Part shown: positions 1 through 9,565 of the stretch, one piece after another
How the letters are laid out: each line of letters starts with the position of its first letter
How positions within the stretch are numbered: the stretch's first letter is position 1
Assembly: GCA_958414825.1 (NCBI GenBank)
Contig: CATYXQ010000019.1
Span: forward strand, 1-30,645
Reading direction: 5' to 3'
DNA from: an uncultured Eubacteriales bacterium
GTDB taxonomy: Bacteria > Bacillota > Clostridia > Oscillospirales > CAG-272
DNA: 30,645 nt
The notes under the pieces: generated by a model
The model's database searches: none
The model's input: only the letters and a program-made list of their open reading frames with translations
Told to the model about the DNA's origin: nothing
Translations under genes and position numbers: made by a program

Positions 1-822
1 CTTTACACGGAGCAGACGGTTGCCAAATTGCTTCAATGCGGTTTTGAAGTTTGGATGGATCGGGCTTATTCAAATACGGCTTTTTCGACGGGCGCGCGTT
101 TTGCTGTGGGGGAAGCGTTGTATTCCAATGTGGATTGGATTGTGGTTCTCGGCGGAGACGGTTCCATGCTGCGCGCCGCGAAAAGCGCTGTACGGTATGA
201 TCTTCCGTTGCTCGGAATTAACCTCGGACGTCTCGGATATACGGCGGAACTTGAAAAAGATGAGTTGGAACTGCTTGAAAAAATCGGCAAAGGCGAGTAT
301 ATTATAGAGAGACGGATGACGCTTTTTGTGGAGCGGGTGGAGGCATCCGGCAGACAGACGCTTTGCGAAAGCGCGCTGAACGACGTGGTGGTGGCTCGGG
401 GCGGCTATTCCAAGATCGTGGATCTCAAGCTTTGCGCGGATGGAAAAGCAGTTCGCACCATTCGCTCGGACGGAATTATTTTTGCAACGCCTACGGGATC
501 GACCGCCTATTCGATGACGGCAGGGGGGAGCGTTCTCGATCCGACGCTGGAATGCATCTGCGCTACGCCGATCTGTCCGCTGTCCGGATATGCGCGGCCG
601 ATTGTGTTTTCGGGCAACAGTGTATTGGAGCTTGAAAATGTGGGCGACCGCGGCGTTTTTGTCGGTGTGACAGTAGACGGTGCAGAAGCGTTTCCGCTTG
701 CGCAGGGAGAGAAAATCGAGATCCGGCGTTCGGATTTATATGTGCGGATGCTGGCGTTGAAAAATGACGGTTTTTTCGGCGTACTGAACAATAAGCTTTC
801 CAAGTATGAATTGAAAAACTGA
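1..822 (+). CDS. nadK: NAD kinase (5' partial)
   Basis: ATP-NAD kinase makes NADP from NAD in the cytoplasm. The reading frame is open from base 1 (codons begin at base 1), so the true start lies upstream of the window. The nucleotide-binding GGDG motif occurs in LGGDGSMLRAAKSA, followed by NLGRLGYTAEL, the conserved NDVVVARG segment and the SDGIIFATPTGSTAYSMTAGG block that forms the NAD site. About 273 residues are visible, close to the usual 280-300, so only a short N-terminus is missing. It is followed 15 bases later by argR and then recN, a gene order known from many Clostridia, so the three genes are probably one operon. The family call is secure; only the start is unknown. Confidence 0.95.
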   Translation, partial: LYTEQTVAKLLQCGFEVWMDRAYSNTAFSTGARFAVGEALYSNVDWIVVLGGDGSMLRAAKSAVRYDLPLLGINLGRLGYTAELEKDELELLEKIGKGEYIIERRMTLFVERVEASGRQTLCESALNDVVVARGGYSKIVDLKLCADGKAVRTIRSDGIIFATPTGSTAYSMTAGGSVLDPTLECICATPICPLSGYARPIVFSGNSVLELENVGDRGVFVGVTVDGAEAFPLAQGEKIEIRRSDLYVRMLALKNDGFFGVLNNKLSKYELKN

Positions 823-837
823 AATCGGGGTGAGAAT

Positions 838-1296
838 GTGAAAAGTCAGCGGCAGAAAAAAATTTTGGAACTGATCGCGGAATATGAGATCGAAACGCAG
901 GAGGAACTGATTTTTTATCTCAGCAAATTTGGATTTGAGGCGACGCAGGCAACGATTTCACGCGATATACGCGAACTTAAGCTGACCAAGGTCACCAGCA
1001 GCGTGGGAAATTATAAATATGCGGTGCAGGGGGATCCGGTTATGCCGAGCAATACCCCAAAGTTTAACGGCGCCCTGATCGATTCGATTACAAAAGTATC
1101 GGCGGCAAACAATATTATCGTGTTGAAAACTTTTCCGGGGTTGGCGAATGCGATCGGCACCGGCATTGACGCCATTCATTCTCCTGATATTCTCGGCTGT
1201 GTGGCCGGAGACGATACGGTAATCGTGGTGCTGTCCTCGCAGGAGGCGGCAAAGGACGTAAGCGATAAAATTAAGCATATGATGCGTTCGGTTTAA
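838..1296 (+). CDS. argR: Arginine repressor ArgR
   Basis: Hexameric arginine-responsive DNA-binding repressor of arginine biosynthesis and activator of catabolism in the family. The 152-residue protein has the usual length. The N-terminal winged helix (about 1-70) carries ETQEELIFYLSKFGFEATQA followed by TISRDIRELKL, the ArgR recognition region. The C-terminal oligomerisation and arginine-binding domain carries GLANAIGTGID and the conserved GCVAGDDTVIVV with paired aspartates. The start is GTG at 838, preceded by a GGGGTGA ribosome binding site (827-833). Placement between nadK and recN is the common Clostridia arrangement and says nothing about special targets; no ARG box was sought here. 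Confidence 0.96.
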   Translation: MKSQRQKKILELIAEYEIETQEELIFYLSKFGFEATQATISRDIRELKLTKVTSSVGNYKYAVQGDPVMPSNTPKFNGALIDSITKVSAANNIIVLKTFPGLANAIGTGIDAIHSPDILGCVAGDDTVIVVLSSQEAAKDVSDKIKHMMRSV

Positions 1297-1319
1297 TAAA
1301 AAATTCAGGAGGTGCGTAT

Positions 1320-2996
1320 ATGCTGGCTTCACTGCATATTGAAAATATTGCGGTTATCAAATGCGTGGATATTGATTTTTCCGCCGGCTTTACGGCTTTG
1401 ACTGGAGAAACCGGCGCGGGCAAATCGATTTTGATCGACAGCATTAATTTTCTTCTCGGGGCGCGCAGCAGCAGGGATATTCTCCGGAGCGGCGAGGAGC
1501 GGGCGCTGGTCAGCGCGGTCTTTTACGATTTTTCATCGGAGGACACGGCTGAACTTTTAAAACTTGAAATTGAACCGGATGAGGACGGGAATCTGCTGAT
1601 CAGCCGCACAATGAACGCTGAGGGACGCACCCAGAGCCGAATTAACGGCCGCCCGGTGAATTCCTATACGCTTCGGGAGATAGCGCCGAGGCTTTTGAAT
1701 ATTCATGGGCAGAATGACAGCCTGCAACTGCTGAATACCGAGAACCACGTGTTGCTTTTGGATGCGTATGCACAGAATGAATGTTTGAAATCCGCATTTT
1801 TGGAGTGCTTTGCGCGTTTTCAGACTTCGGCGCGCGAATTGGATGCGCTGATTGCGGATGATACCGAAAAGGCCAAGCGAATGGCCGATCTTATAAAAGA
1901 TATTCAATTGCTGGAGTCGGCAAAAATTGTTCCGGGTGAAAAGACGAAGCTGCTGACGCAAAGAACCCTCCTGCAAAATGCGGAAAAAATATCCAGGCAG
2001 ACCTCGTTTGTTTATCGCGCGCTGAAGGGCGCTGAAAAGGCTAACGCCGCGTATATTTTGGAACGATGCGCTTCAGCGCTTTCTCAGATTGCCGACGCGG
2101 TTCCGGATGCAGAGCCGCTTGCCGCGCGGCTGCGGGATATGAAATATGAGGCGGAGGACATTGCCGAGACGGTTTTTGATTTTACCGGCGGACTTGACGA
2201 GGATCCCGGCGCGCGTCTTGACCGGATCGAAACCAGGCTGGATCGCATTGAAAAACTGGAAAGGCGTTTTGGCGTGGAGGAAGCGGGGCTTGCCGCGCTG
2301 CTGATACAGAAACAAAAAGAATACGCCGATTACTCATCTATAGAGGAAACGCTCGCCGATGCAAAAGCGCAATGTGCGCTGGATGAAAAGGCGGCTGCTA
2401 CTGCGGCCGAGGCGCTGACAGATTCGCGGCGGGAGGCGGCGGGCAAGTTGATTCCTCTGATTCGGCGGGAACTTGAATTTTTGGATATGGAAAAGGTCAC
2501 GTTTGAAATTGCGATTGACCATGGCAAAGCCATGACGGCCACAGGAGCGGATACGGTAGAGTTTTTGATTTCGGTCAATCCCGGAGAGCCGCCGAAATCC
2601 ATTTCAAAGATTGCGTCCGGAGGCGAGCTTGCCCGGATTATGTTGGCTATAAAGAGCGTCTTTGCCAATGCGTTTTCCTTAAAGACGGCGATTTATGACG
2701 AGGTGGACACGGGCGTGTCCGGAAAAACGGCCCGAAAGATCGGGATACGGTTAAAACAGAGCGCACACTCGACGCAGACAATTTGTGTGACGCATTCGGC
2801 GCAGATCGCGTCTTTGGCGGATCATCATATGCTGATTCGGAAAAATTCAGAGGCCGGTCGTGCCGAAACGACGGTTGAACCGCTTAACTATGACGCGCGC
2901 GTACAGGAGATTGCGCGGATTCTCGGCGGTGTTACGGTCAGCGAAAATATGTTGATTTCGGCGCGGGAACTGATTGACGAAGGAAAAAATTATTAA
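1320..2996 (+). CDS. recN: DNA repair protein RecN
   Basis: SMC-like ATPase acting early in recombinational repair of double-strand breaks. The 558-residue length is normal. Walker A is GETGAGKS at residues 29-36; the ABC signature region is SKIASGGELARIMLAIKS near residues 424-441, and Walker B is AIYDEVDTGVSG just after it, with the catalytic Glu before the VDTG sequence typical of RecN. The middle (about 150-360) is rich in Glu, Lys and Ala, as expected for the coiled-coil arms. The ATG at 1320 has an AGGAGGTG ribosome binding site seven bases upstream. It follows argR by 23 bases and is probably the last gene of the nadK-argR-recN operon. Confidence 0.96.
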   Translation: MLASLHIENIAVIKCVDIDFSAGFTALTGETGAGKSILIDSINFLLGARSSRDILRSGEERALVSAVFYDFSSEDTAELLKLEIEPDEDGNLLISRTMNAEGRTQSRINGRPVNSYTLREIAPRLLNIHGQNDSLQLLNTENHVLLLDAYAQNECLKSAFLECFARFQTSARELDALIADDTEKAKRMADLIKDIQLLESAKIVPGEKTKLLTQRTLLQNAEKISRQTSFVYRALKGAEKANAAYILERCASALSQIADAVPDAEPLAARLRDMKYEAEDIAETVFDFTGGLDEDPGARLDRIETRLDRIEKLERRFGVEEAGLAALLIQKQKEYADYSSIEETLADAKAQCALDEKAAATAAEALTDSRREAAGKLIPLIRRELEFLDMEKVTFEIAIDHGKAMTATGADTVEFLISVNPGEPPKSISKIASGGELARIMLAIKSVFANAFSLKTAIYDEVDTGVSGKTARKIGIRLKQSAHSTQTICVTHSAQIASLADHHMLIRKNSEAGRAETTVEPLNYDARVQEIARILGGVTVSENMLISARELIDEGKNY

Positions 2997-3033
2997 AATT
3001 GATCATATAATTATAAGGTTACAGGAGTAAAAA

Positions 3034-4257
3034 ATGACAGTATTTGAAGAATTAAAAGCCAGAGGCCTTTTGGCGCAGTTGACAGACGAGGCGGAGATCC
3101 GCGATTTAATCAACGCAGGCAAAGCAAAGTTCTATATCGGGTTTGACTGCACGGCGGACAGCTTGACGGCGGGACACTTTATGGCGCTGACACTGATGAA
3201 ACGCCTGCAGATGGCGGGCAATAAGCCGGTCGCGCTGATCGGCGGCGGTACGACGATGATCGGAGACCCGTCGGGCAGAACCGATATGCGTAAAATGCTG
3301 ACCAGAGAAGACATTGAGCACAATGCGGAATGCTTCAAAAAGCAGATGAGCCGTTTTATCGATTTTTCCGAGGACAAGGCGATTATGGTCAACAATGCCG
3401 ACTGGCTGTTGAATTTGAATTACATTGAGCTTTTGCGTGAAGTCGGCGCCTGTTTTTCGGTCAATAACATGCTGCGCGCGGAGTGCTACAAGCAGAGAAT
3501 GGAAAAGGGGCTCAGCTTTTTAGAATTCAATTATATGATTATGCAGAGCTATGACTTTTATGTTCTGTACCAGAAATATGGCTGCAACATGCAGTTTGGC
3601 GGTGACGATCAGTGGAGTAACATGCTTGGCGGTACGGAACTCATTCGCCGGAAACTGGGCAAGAACGCCTATGCCATGACAATCACGCTGCTGACCGATT
3701 CTCAGGGAAATAAAATGGGCAAAACCGCCGGCAATGCGGTTTGGTTGGATCCGAACAAAACGTCTCCCTATGACTTTTTCCAGTATTGGCGCAATGTGGA
3801 CGATTCCGATGTCATCAAGTGCATGAAGATGCTGACCTTTATGCCGCTTGAAGAGATTGCGGAGTATGAAAAACTGTCGGGCAGTGATTTGAATCGCGCA
3901 AAGGAAAAGCTGGCGCATTCGCTGACCGAATTGGTTCACGGCAAAGAAGAGGCGGATCGGGCGCTATCGGCGGCGCGCGCCGTATTTGTCGGCGGTGGGC
4001 TTTCGGAAAATATGCCCTCGACGCAGCTTGCGGAGGAAAATTTTGATGACGGAAGTATCTCAGTAATTGATATGCTTGTTTTGTCCGGGCTTGCTCCCTC
4101 TCGTGGAGAAGCGCGCCGGTTGATTCAGCAGGGCGGCGTCTTTGTTTCGGATCGCAAGATCGAAGCGATCGATGAGCGCTTTGAAAAAACCGCGTTTTGC
4201 GGGGACGGTATTGTTGTGAAAAAAGGAAAGAAAACCTTCCATCGCTTTGTATTTTAA
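3034..4257 (+). CDS. tyrS: Tyrosyl-tRNA synthetase
   Basis: Class I synthetase charging tRNA-Tyr. The 407-residue protein has the catalytic Rossmann domain at the N-terminus: YIGFDCTADSLTAGHF (34-49), where AGHF is the HIGH-type motif, then GGGTTMIGDPSGRTDMR. The KMSKS-type loop is KMGKT at 227-231, a normal variant for this enzyme class. Tyrosine-site sequences QFGGDDQWSNM are present at 187-197. The C-terminal ~65 residues form an S4 RNA-binding domain (SVIDMLVLSGLAPSRGEARR). The start has an AGGAG site at 3022-3026. Only 37 bases separate it from recN, too few for a T-box leader, so tyrosine-specific regulation from the adjacent upstream sequence is unlikely. Confidence 0.97.
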   Translation: MTVFEELKARGLLAQLTDEAEIRDLINAGKAKFYIGFDCTADSLTAGHFMALTLMKRLQMAGNKPVALIGGGTTMIGDPSGRTDMRKMLTREDIEHNAECFKKQMSRFIDFSEDKAIMVNNADWLLNLNYIELLREVGACFSVNNMLRAECYKQRMEKGLSFLEFNYMIMQSYDFYVLYQKYGCNMQFGGDDQWSNMLGGTELIRRKLGKNAYAMTITLLTDSQGNKMGKTAGNAVWLDPNKTSPYDFFQYWRNVDDSDVIKCMKMLTFMPLEEIAEYEKLSGSDLNRAKEKLAHSLTELVHGKEEADRALSAARAVFVGGGLSENMPSTQLAEENFDDGSISVIDMLVLSGLAPSRGEARRLIQQGGVFVSDRKIEAIDERFEKTAFCGDGIVVKKGKKTFHRFVF

Positions 4258-4277
4258 TTTTTAACCGAGGCGGAATT

Positions 4278-5207
4278 ATGGCTATAAAAACCTTTGAGGG
4301 CGCTCTTCTTGAATATTCGGAAAAACACGGCACAAGAAAGTTTTTTATCCGGCACGATTTCCCGCTGAGCCGGCTTACTTCTTTTCGGATCGGCGGAAAT
4401 GCGGATCTTGTCGTTTATCCGATAGACGCCGAGTCGTTTGGGTTTGCCGCAGAAGAGGCGCGCCGGACGCAGACACCGTATTTGGTGCTTGGTAACGGCA
4501 GCAACACGTTGGCTTCTGATAGCGGATACCGCGGCGTGGTGTTGGTAACGACTGATATGCGCCGTGTAGAGGTCGCGGGCGATCGTATTCGGGGGGGCTG
4601 CGGCGTTTTGCTCGGAAGCATCGGGACGAATGCGGCGTGTGCGCATCTTGGCGGCGCGGAATTTGCCAACGGAATTCCCGGAACGCTCGGCGGCGCGGTT
4701 TATATGAATGCCGGCGCCTACGGCGGACAGTTTTCGGATATTGTTTTGGAAACGGACTGCTATGATCTTGATACGCAGAGCTTTTTGACACTGCGCGGCG
4801 ATGCGCATGTTTTCGGGTACCGTCAAAGCGTTTTTATGGAGAAAAATTATATTATTTTGTCTGTCCTTTTGCAGTTGCGGCAAGGCGATGAGACGGAAAT
4901 ACGAGAGCGGATGCGTCAGAATCTTCAAAGCCGCCGCGAAAAACAGCCTTTAGAATATCCGAGCGCCGGCAGTACGTTCAAGCGTCCGACAGGAAATTAT
5001 GCCGGAAAATTGATCGAAGAGGCGGGGCTTAAGGGTACGCGGGTTGGAGGGGCGATGGTTTCGCCCAAGCACGCCGGATTTATCGTCAATACCGGTAAAG
5101 CGAGCGCAGAGGACGTGCTTTCGCTGATTGAACTGGTTCAAGAGCGCGTATTGCAAAGCAGCGGTGTGGCGCTGGAGTGTGAAATTCGTTTTATTGGAGA
5201 GAGGTAA
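4278..5207 (+). CDS. murB: UDP-N-acetylenolpyruvoylglucosamine reductase
   Basis: FAD-dependent enzyme that reduces the enolpyruvyl group to give UDP-MurNAc, the second committed step of peptidoglycan precursor synthesis. The FAD-binding loop LGNGSNTL is at 71-78, the second FAD block EFANGIPGTLGGAVYMNAGA at 128-147, and the catalytic serine lies in SAGSTFKRP (Ser232), followed by LIEEAGLKG and HAGFIVN. The C-terminal ECEIRFIGE holds the expected catalytic glutamate. A longer frame opens at 4197 inside tyrS, but the ATG at 4278 has a purine-rich site (GAGGCGG) and gives the normal 309 residues. The stop codon abuts the whiA start codon, implying translational coupling. Confidence 0.96.
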   Translation: MAIKTFEGALLEYSEKHGTRKFFIRHDFPLSRLTSFRIGGNADLVVYPIDAESFGFAAEEARRTQTPYLVLGNGSNTLASDSGYRGVVLVTTDMRRVEVAGDRIRGGCGVLLGSIGTNAACAHLGGAEFANGIPGTLGGAVYMNAGAYGGQFSDIVLETDCYDLDTQSFLTLRGDAHVFGYRQSVFMEKNYIILSVLLQLRQGDETEIRERMRQNLQSRREKQPLEYPSAGSTFKRPTGNYAGKLIEEAGLKGTRVGGAMVSPKHAGFIVNTGKASAEDVLSLIELVQERVLQSSGVALECEIRFIGER

Positions 5208-6098
5208 ATGTCTTTTTCCGCGGAAGTAAAATCCGAGGCGCTCGGTGTACCGATGAAAAAAAACTGCTGTCGCCGCGCGTTTATTCTGGGCGCGCTGTTT
5301 ATCAGCGCCGCTGTGCAGAATGACAGGATTATGATGTATGCCGATGGCGCGGCGGTTGAAACGTATACAAAGCTGATTTCCGAACAGTTCGGTCGCACGT
5401 CCGAGGTGACGCGGAGCGAGCGGCGGGGAACGCGGCTTGTGTCCTTTCAGTCGCATACCGCCGCGCTTGCGTTGCGTCAGGCGGCAGAGGCCGGATTCGG
5501 CAGCCATTTGAAATGCCCGGAATGTTCGTCCGCTTTTGTGCGGGGGCTGTTTATCAGCGGGGGAACGGTCAATTCTCCGGACAAGCAGTATCATTTGGAA
5601 CTCAAGAGCCGTATGCGGTCGGAACTCGGTATTGTGTCGTCTCAGTTGGAGACATGCGGATTTTCGTTTAAAATCTCGCATCGGCTGGGCGTTGAAACGC
5701 TGTATATGAAAGACAGTTCCGGCATAGAGGATTTCTTGTTTTATATCGGTGCAAACCGAAACGCCTTTGCGTTTATGAACGCAAAAATCGGGCATGAACT
5801 GAAAAATGAGGTCAATCGCCGCAGCAATTGCGATACGGGCAATATTGCGCGCTCGACCGCAGCCTCGGCGAGGCAGCTTGCTGCGATTCGTTTTCTGATG
5901 GAGCGCGGCGGTGTGTCGGAACTCGGTCCCGAACTGGAGTATACGGCAAGTATGCGACTCAAATATCCCGAAATGTCGCTTTTTCAGCTTGGGCAGATCA
6001 TGGTGCCTGCGGTGAGTAAACCGGGGCTGTATCATCGCCTTGAAAAAATTTGTGCGCACGCGGAGAATATAAAAGAAACGGAAGAAAATGTGCACTGA
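5208..6098 (+). CDS. whiA: DNA-binding protein WhiA
   Basis: WhiA/YvcL family, a homing-endonuclease-fold (LAGLIDADG-derived) protein fused to a C-terminal helix-turn-helix. In Bacillus it affects cell division and chromosome segregation; in Streptomyces it controls sporulation. The N-terminus KSEALGVPMKKNCCRRAFIL and the central RGLFISGGTVNSPDKQYHLE match the family; the C-terminus has RRSNCDTGNIARSTAASARQ followed by a helix-turn-helix of the form MRLKYPEMSLFQLGQIMVPA. At 296 residues it is slightly shorter than typical (about 310). It begins immediately after the murB stop. The usual partners rapZ and yvcK are absent from this position. Confidence 0.95.
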   Translation: MSFSAEVKSEALGVPMKKNCCRRAFILGALFISAAVQNDRIMMYADGAAVETYTKLISEQFGRTSEVTRSERRGTRLVSFQSHTAALALRQAAEAGFGSHLKCPECSSAFVRGLFISGGTVNSPDKQYHLELKSRMRSELGIVSSQLETCGFSFKISHRLGVETLYMKDSSGIEDFLFYIGANRNAFAFMNAKIGHELKNEVNRRSNCDTGNIARSTAASARQLAAIRFLMERGGVSELGPELEYTASMRLKYPEMSLFQLGQIMVPAVSKPGLYHRLEKICAHAENIKETEENVH

Positions 6099-6112
6099 GG
6101 AGGAAAACGGCA

Positions 6113-9100
6113 ATGAATTTTGTGCATTTGCATCTGCACAGCGAATACAGCTTGCTTGACGGCGCATGCCGCATTGCCGATATTCCCAAAGCGGCGCGGG
6201 CGGCGGGACACACGGCGGTGGCCATAACCGACCACGGCGCGCTGTATGGGGCGGCGGCATTCTATAAAGCCTGCGTTCATGAAAAAATCAAACCGATTAT
6301 CGGTTGTGAAGTTTATGTTGCGCCGCGTACCCGTTTTGATAAAGAAGGGCGGCGAGACGCTTCCGGAAATCATTTGGTTCTTTTATGTGAGAATAAAAAA
6401 GGATATGAAAATCTGATTTACATGGTTTCCAAGTCCTACACGGAGGGGTTTTATCAAAAACCGCGTGTCGATTTGGAACTGCTCCGCACACATGCCGAGG
6501 GATTGATCGCACTTTCCGCGTGTCTCGGCGGCTTTATTCCCAAGGCGATTCTCAGCGGCGATTATTCGGGCGCGCGCGCCCATGCGTGCGCACTTGAAGA
6601 AATTTTCGGGAAAGGAAATTTCTTTCTTGAACTTCAACAGCACGGACTTGCGGGGCAGACTGAGGTCAATGGAGAACTGATCCGTATGTCGGAGGAACTC
6701 GGTATTCCGTTGGTTGCGACAAATGACGTTCATTATCTGCGAAAGCTGGACGCAGAGCATCAGGCGGTGATGATGTGCATTCAAACCGGGAATGTGCTGA
6801 GCGACGGCAAGCCGATCGGTTTTGAAACCGATGAGTTTTATTATAAAACTACCGCAGAAATGGAAAAGCTGTTTGCGTTCGCTCCGTCGGCTCTGGAAAA
6901 TACGGGTAAGATCGCCGAACGGTGTTCGTTTGCTTTTGAATTTGGAAATTTGTATCTTCCGAAACTGGATACCGGGGGGCAAACGCCGGCGCAGCGGCTT
7001 CGCAAACTGACCTTTGACGGTCTTGAAAAAAAGATACAGGACAAGTACATTGTTTTTGATCGGTATACCAAGGAGGATTATCAGAGGCGCGCAGAATATG
7101 AACTGGACGTCATTGAAAAGATGGGCTTTACCGACTATATTCTGATCGTGCAGGACTATGTTGCGTATGCGAAAAGTCACGGTATTGCGGTAGGACCGGG
7201 ACGTGGATCCGGCGCTGGTAGCCTTGTCAATTATTTGATTGGCATAACTGACGTGGATTCCATTCGGTTTGAGCTTCTGTTTGAACGCTTTTTGAATCCT
7301 GAGCGCGTTAGTATGCCCGATATTGACGTTGATTTTTGCTACGAGCGGCGGGATGAGGTGCTGGCCTATGTCTCCGAGCATTACGGGGCCGATCATGTGG
7401 CGCAGATCATTACGTTCGGAACGATGGCTGCGCGCGCTGCCATACGCGATGTGGGGCGCGCGCTCGGTATGTCTTATGCGGAGGTAGATGCGGTAGCGGG
7501 ACTGGTGCCGCGTGGTCCTGGTGTAACCTTGAAGGACGCGCTTTGCGGAAAAGAATTGAAAAAGTTGTATGAGAGCGATGCAAATATTGCAAGGTTGATA
7601 GACATTGCCCGTGCGCTCGAGGGTATGCCAAGGCATGCTTCGACGCATGCGGCCGGCGTGGTGATTACGGATCGCGCCGTATCCGACTATGTTCCGCTGG
7701 CGGTGAACGGGGATACAGTTGTTACGCAGTATGACATGGATACGGTGGCTGAGATCGGGCTTGTCAAGTTTGATTTTCTCGGACTTCGGTATCTGACGAT
7801 TATCGCCGATGCGGAGAAACTGATCCGGCAGGACAATCCGGCGTTCGATATTCAAAAAATTCCGTTTGACGATAAAAAAACCTATGCGCTGATTTCAGCC
7901 GGTCAGACGGACGGCGTTTTTCAATTGGAGTCGGCGGGGATGAAGCGGGTTTTGACTCAGCTTGCGCCGGATTGCATAGAGGATATCATTGCGGTTCTTG
8001 CACTGTATCGTCCGGGGCCTATGGATTCGATTCCGCAGTATATCGAACGGCGGCACGGACGTGAGACGGTCGAGTATCACAATCCGGCGCTTGAAAGAAT
8101 TCTTTCCAATACCTACGGCTGTATTGTATATCAAGAGCAGGTTATGCAGATTTTCCGTGAAATCGCGGGGTACAGTCTTGGACGTGCGGATATTGTGCGC
8201 CGTGCTATGTCAAAGAAAAAAAACTCCGTGATGGAGGCGGAGCGCCCGGTATTTATCAGCGGCGCCGGTCAGCGCGGTATGGATGCAGGCGAGGCGGATG
8301 CGCTTTTTGAGGATATGGCTAGTTTTGCCAGCTATGCGTTTAATAAAAGTCATGCCGTTTCGTATGCGGTGCTGACCTATCAGACAGCTTTTTTGAAAGC
8401 GCATTATATGAGCGCGTATATGGCGGCACTCTTGACCAGCGTGCTCGGCGATTTCGGGAAAACTGCGGAATATATCGCCGAATGCGCAAAAGCAAAAATC
8501 AAGGTGCTTCCGCCGGACATTAATGAAAGCATTACCGTGTTCGGCGCACGGGGAAATCATATCCGATTCGGTTTGCTGGCGCTTAAAGGGGTCGGTCGGC
8601 AGTTCGTCGATCAGATTATCGCGGAACGCACGGCGCGCGGTAAGTTTGCGTCGTTTGAGGATTTCATTACCCGAATGGGGTCTTCCGATTTAAATAAACG
8701 GCAGGTGGAAGCGCTGATCAAAAGCGGCGCATTTGACGGCCTGGGCGTTTATCGGAGCCAATTGTTGGCTTCGTATGAAAAAATTATAGAAAACGCGCAG
8801 ATGAAGAATCGGTTTGAAATCGAAGGGCAGTTTGATATTTTTTCAATGACGGACAGCGGCGCGGCCGCTCCGGTAAAATTTGATTATCCGAATATTCCCG
8901 AATTTACGCTGAAAGAAAAACTGATGCTGGAAAAGGAAAGCTCCGGCATGTATTTTTCGGGACATTTGCTCAACGATTACGCACATCACATTGAAAGTCT
9001 GCATACTGATCGAATCGCGGATATTCTTTCCTCTTTTGAAGAAGAGAATTCCGAGGGATACCGGGATAAACAGTCGGTTTGCGTGGCTGCGATGGTGTCG

Positions 9101-9559
9101 AGAAAATCCGTAAAGTCCACAAGAAACGGGACCAATATGGCGTTCGTGACGCTGGAGGATAAAACCGGCGAAATAGAGGCTGTGGTATTTTCCAAACAAT
9201 ATTTGCAGTTTGCGGATTTGCTGCTTTTGGAAACGCCTGTAGCCGTTTATGGAACCATCTCGGCACGGGATGAAGAGAAGCCGAAGCTTATATTGAATAC
9301 AGTGCAGCGACTGATTTCCAATGAGAATTTTCTTGCCGCAGAAAAAAGTCTTTACCTGCGCGTATTTTCTGTCGATACGCCCGAAGCGGCGCAGGCCGTG
9401 GCACTGCTGCGTCAAAACAGCGGTGATACGCCGGTACTGTTTTACGAAATGAAAAATAAACGGTACGTTAAAGCATCGGGGATTCGTGCGCATGTGACGG
9501 AGGCGCTTTTGAACCAGCTGACCACGCTTGTTGGCCGGCAGAATGTTGTGATTCAATAA
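6113..9559 (+). CDS. dnaE: DNA polymerase III alpha subunit DnaE
   Basis: Replicative C-family polymerase; in Firmicutes DnaE works with PolC, mainly extending RNA primers. The 1148-residue protein starts with a PHP domain (FVHLHLHSEYSLLDGACRI at 3-21, then AITDHGALYGA). The palm holds catalytic aspartates in PDIDVDF (402-408, Asp403 and Asp405) and Asp554 in KFDFLGLR. SYAFNKSHAVSYAVLTYQTA is the fingers motif. A helix-hairpin-helix region and an OB fold (about 990-1080, beginning VCVAAMVSRK) follow. The frame opens earlier at 6050 inside whiA, but the ATG at 6113 is preceded by GAGGAGG (6098-6104) and gives the family N-terminus. No DnaQ exonuclease insertion is seen, so it is the DnaE and not the PolC type. 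Confidence 0.97.
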   Translation: MNFVHLHLHSEYSLLDGACRIADIPKAARAAGHTAVAITDHGALYGAAAFYKACVHEKIKPIIGCEVYVAPRTRFDKEGRRDASGNHLVLLCENKKGYENLIYMVSKSYTEGFYQKPRVDLELLRTHAEGLIALSACLGGFIPKAILSGDYSGARAHACALEEIFGKGNFFLELQQHGLAGQTEVNGELIRMSEELGIPLVATNDVHYLRKLDAEHQAVMMCIQTGNVLSDGKPIGFETDEFYYKTTAEMEKLFAFAPSALENTGKIAERCSFAFEFGNLYLPKLDTGGQTPAQRLRKLTFDGLEKKIQDKYIVFDRYTKEDYQRRAEYELDVIEKMGFTDYILIVQDYVAYAKSHGIAVGPGRGSGAGSLVNYLIGITDVDSIRFELLFERFLNPERVSMPDIDVDFCYERRDEVLAYVSEHYGADHVAQIITFGTMAARAAIRDVGRALGMSYAEVDAVAGLVPRGPGVTLKDALCGKELKKLYESDANIARLIDIARALEGMPRHASTHAAGVVITDRAVSDYVPLAVNGDTVVTQYDMDTVAEIGLVKFDFLGLRYLTIIADAEKLIRQDNPAFDIQKIPFDDKKTYALISAGQTDGVFQLESAGMKRVLTQLAPDCIEDIIAVLALYRPGPMDSIPQYIERRHGRETVEYHNPALERILSNTYGCIVYQEQVMQIFREIAGYSLGRADIVRRAMSKKKNSVMEAERPVFISGAGQRGMDAGEADALFEDMASFASYAFNKSHAVSYAVLTYQTAFLKAHYMSAYMAALLTSVLGDFGKTAEYIAECAKAKIKVLPPDINESITVFGARGNHIRFGLLALKGVGRQFVDQIIAERTARGKFASFEDFITRMGSSDLNKRQVEALIKSGAFDGLGVYRSQLLASYEKIIENAQMKNRFEIEGQFDIFSMTDSGAAAPVKFDYPNIPEFTLKEKLMLEKESSGMYFSGHLLNDYAHHIESLHTDRIADILSSFEEENSEGYRDKQSVCVAAMVSRKSVKSTRNGTNMAFVTLEDKTGEIEAVVFSKQYLQFADLLLLETPVAVYGTISARDEEKPKLILNTVQRLISNENFLAAEKSLYLRVFSVDTPEAAQAVALLRQNSGDTPVLFYEMKNKRYVKASGIRAHVTEALLNQLTTLVGRQNVVIQ

Positions 9560-9565
9560 AACGCG

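Noticed and set aside
3001..3033. TATAAT at 3006-3011 as a tyrS promoter, or a T-box leader
   Set aside because: No -35 at proper spacing (TTGACG at 2974 is 26 bases away) and the 37-base gap is far too short for a T-box.
3712..3726. KMGKT in TyrRS as a defective KMSKS motif
   Set aside because: Bacterial TyrRS commonly has KFGKT or similar here, so it is a normal variant.
4950..6260. 436-codon minus-strand frame across murB, whiA and dnaE start
   Set aside because: It spans three well-supported + genes and has a composition typical of antisense translation.
6383..7855. 490-codon open frame on the minus strand inside dnaE
   Set aside because: It lies wholly opposite dnaE, whose motifs are intact; the translation is rich in His, Arg and Ile without a recognisable domain, as expected of an antisense shadow.
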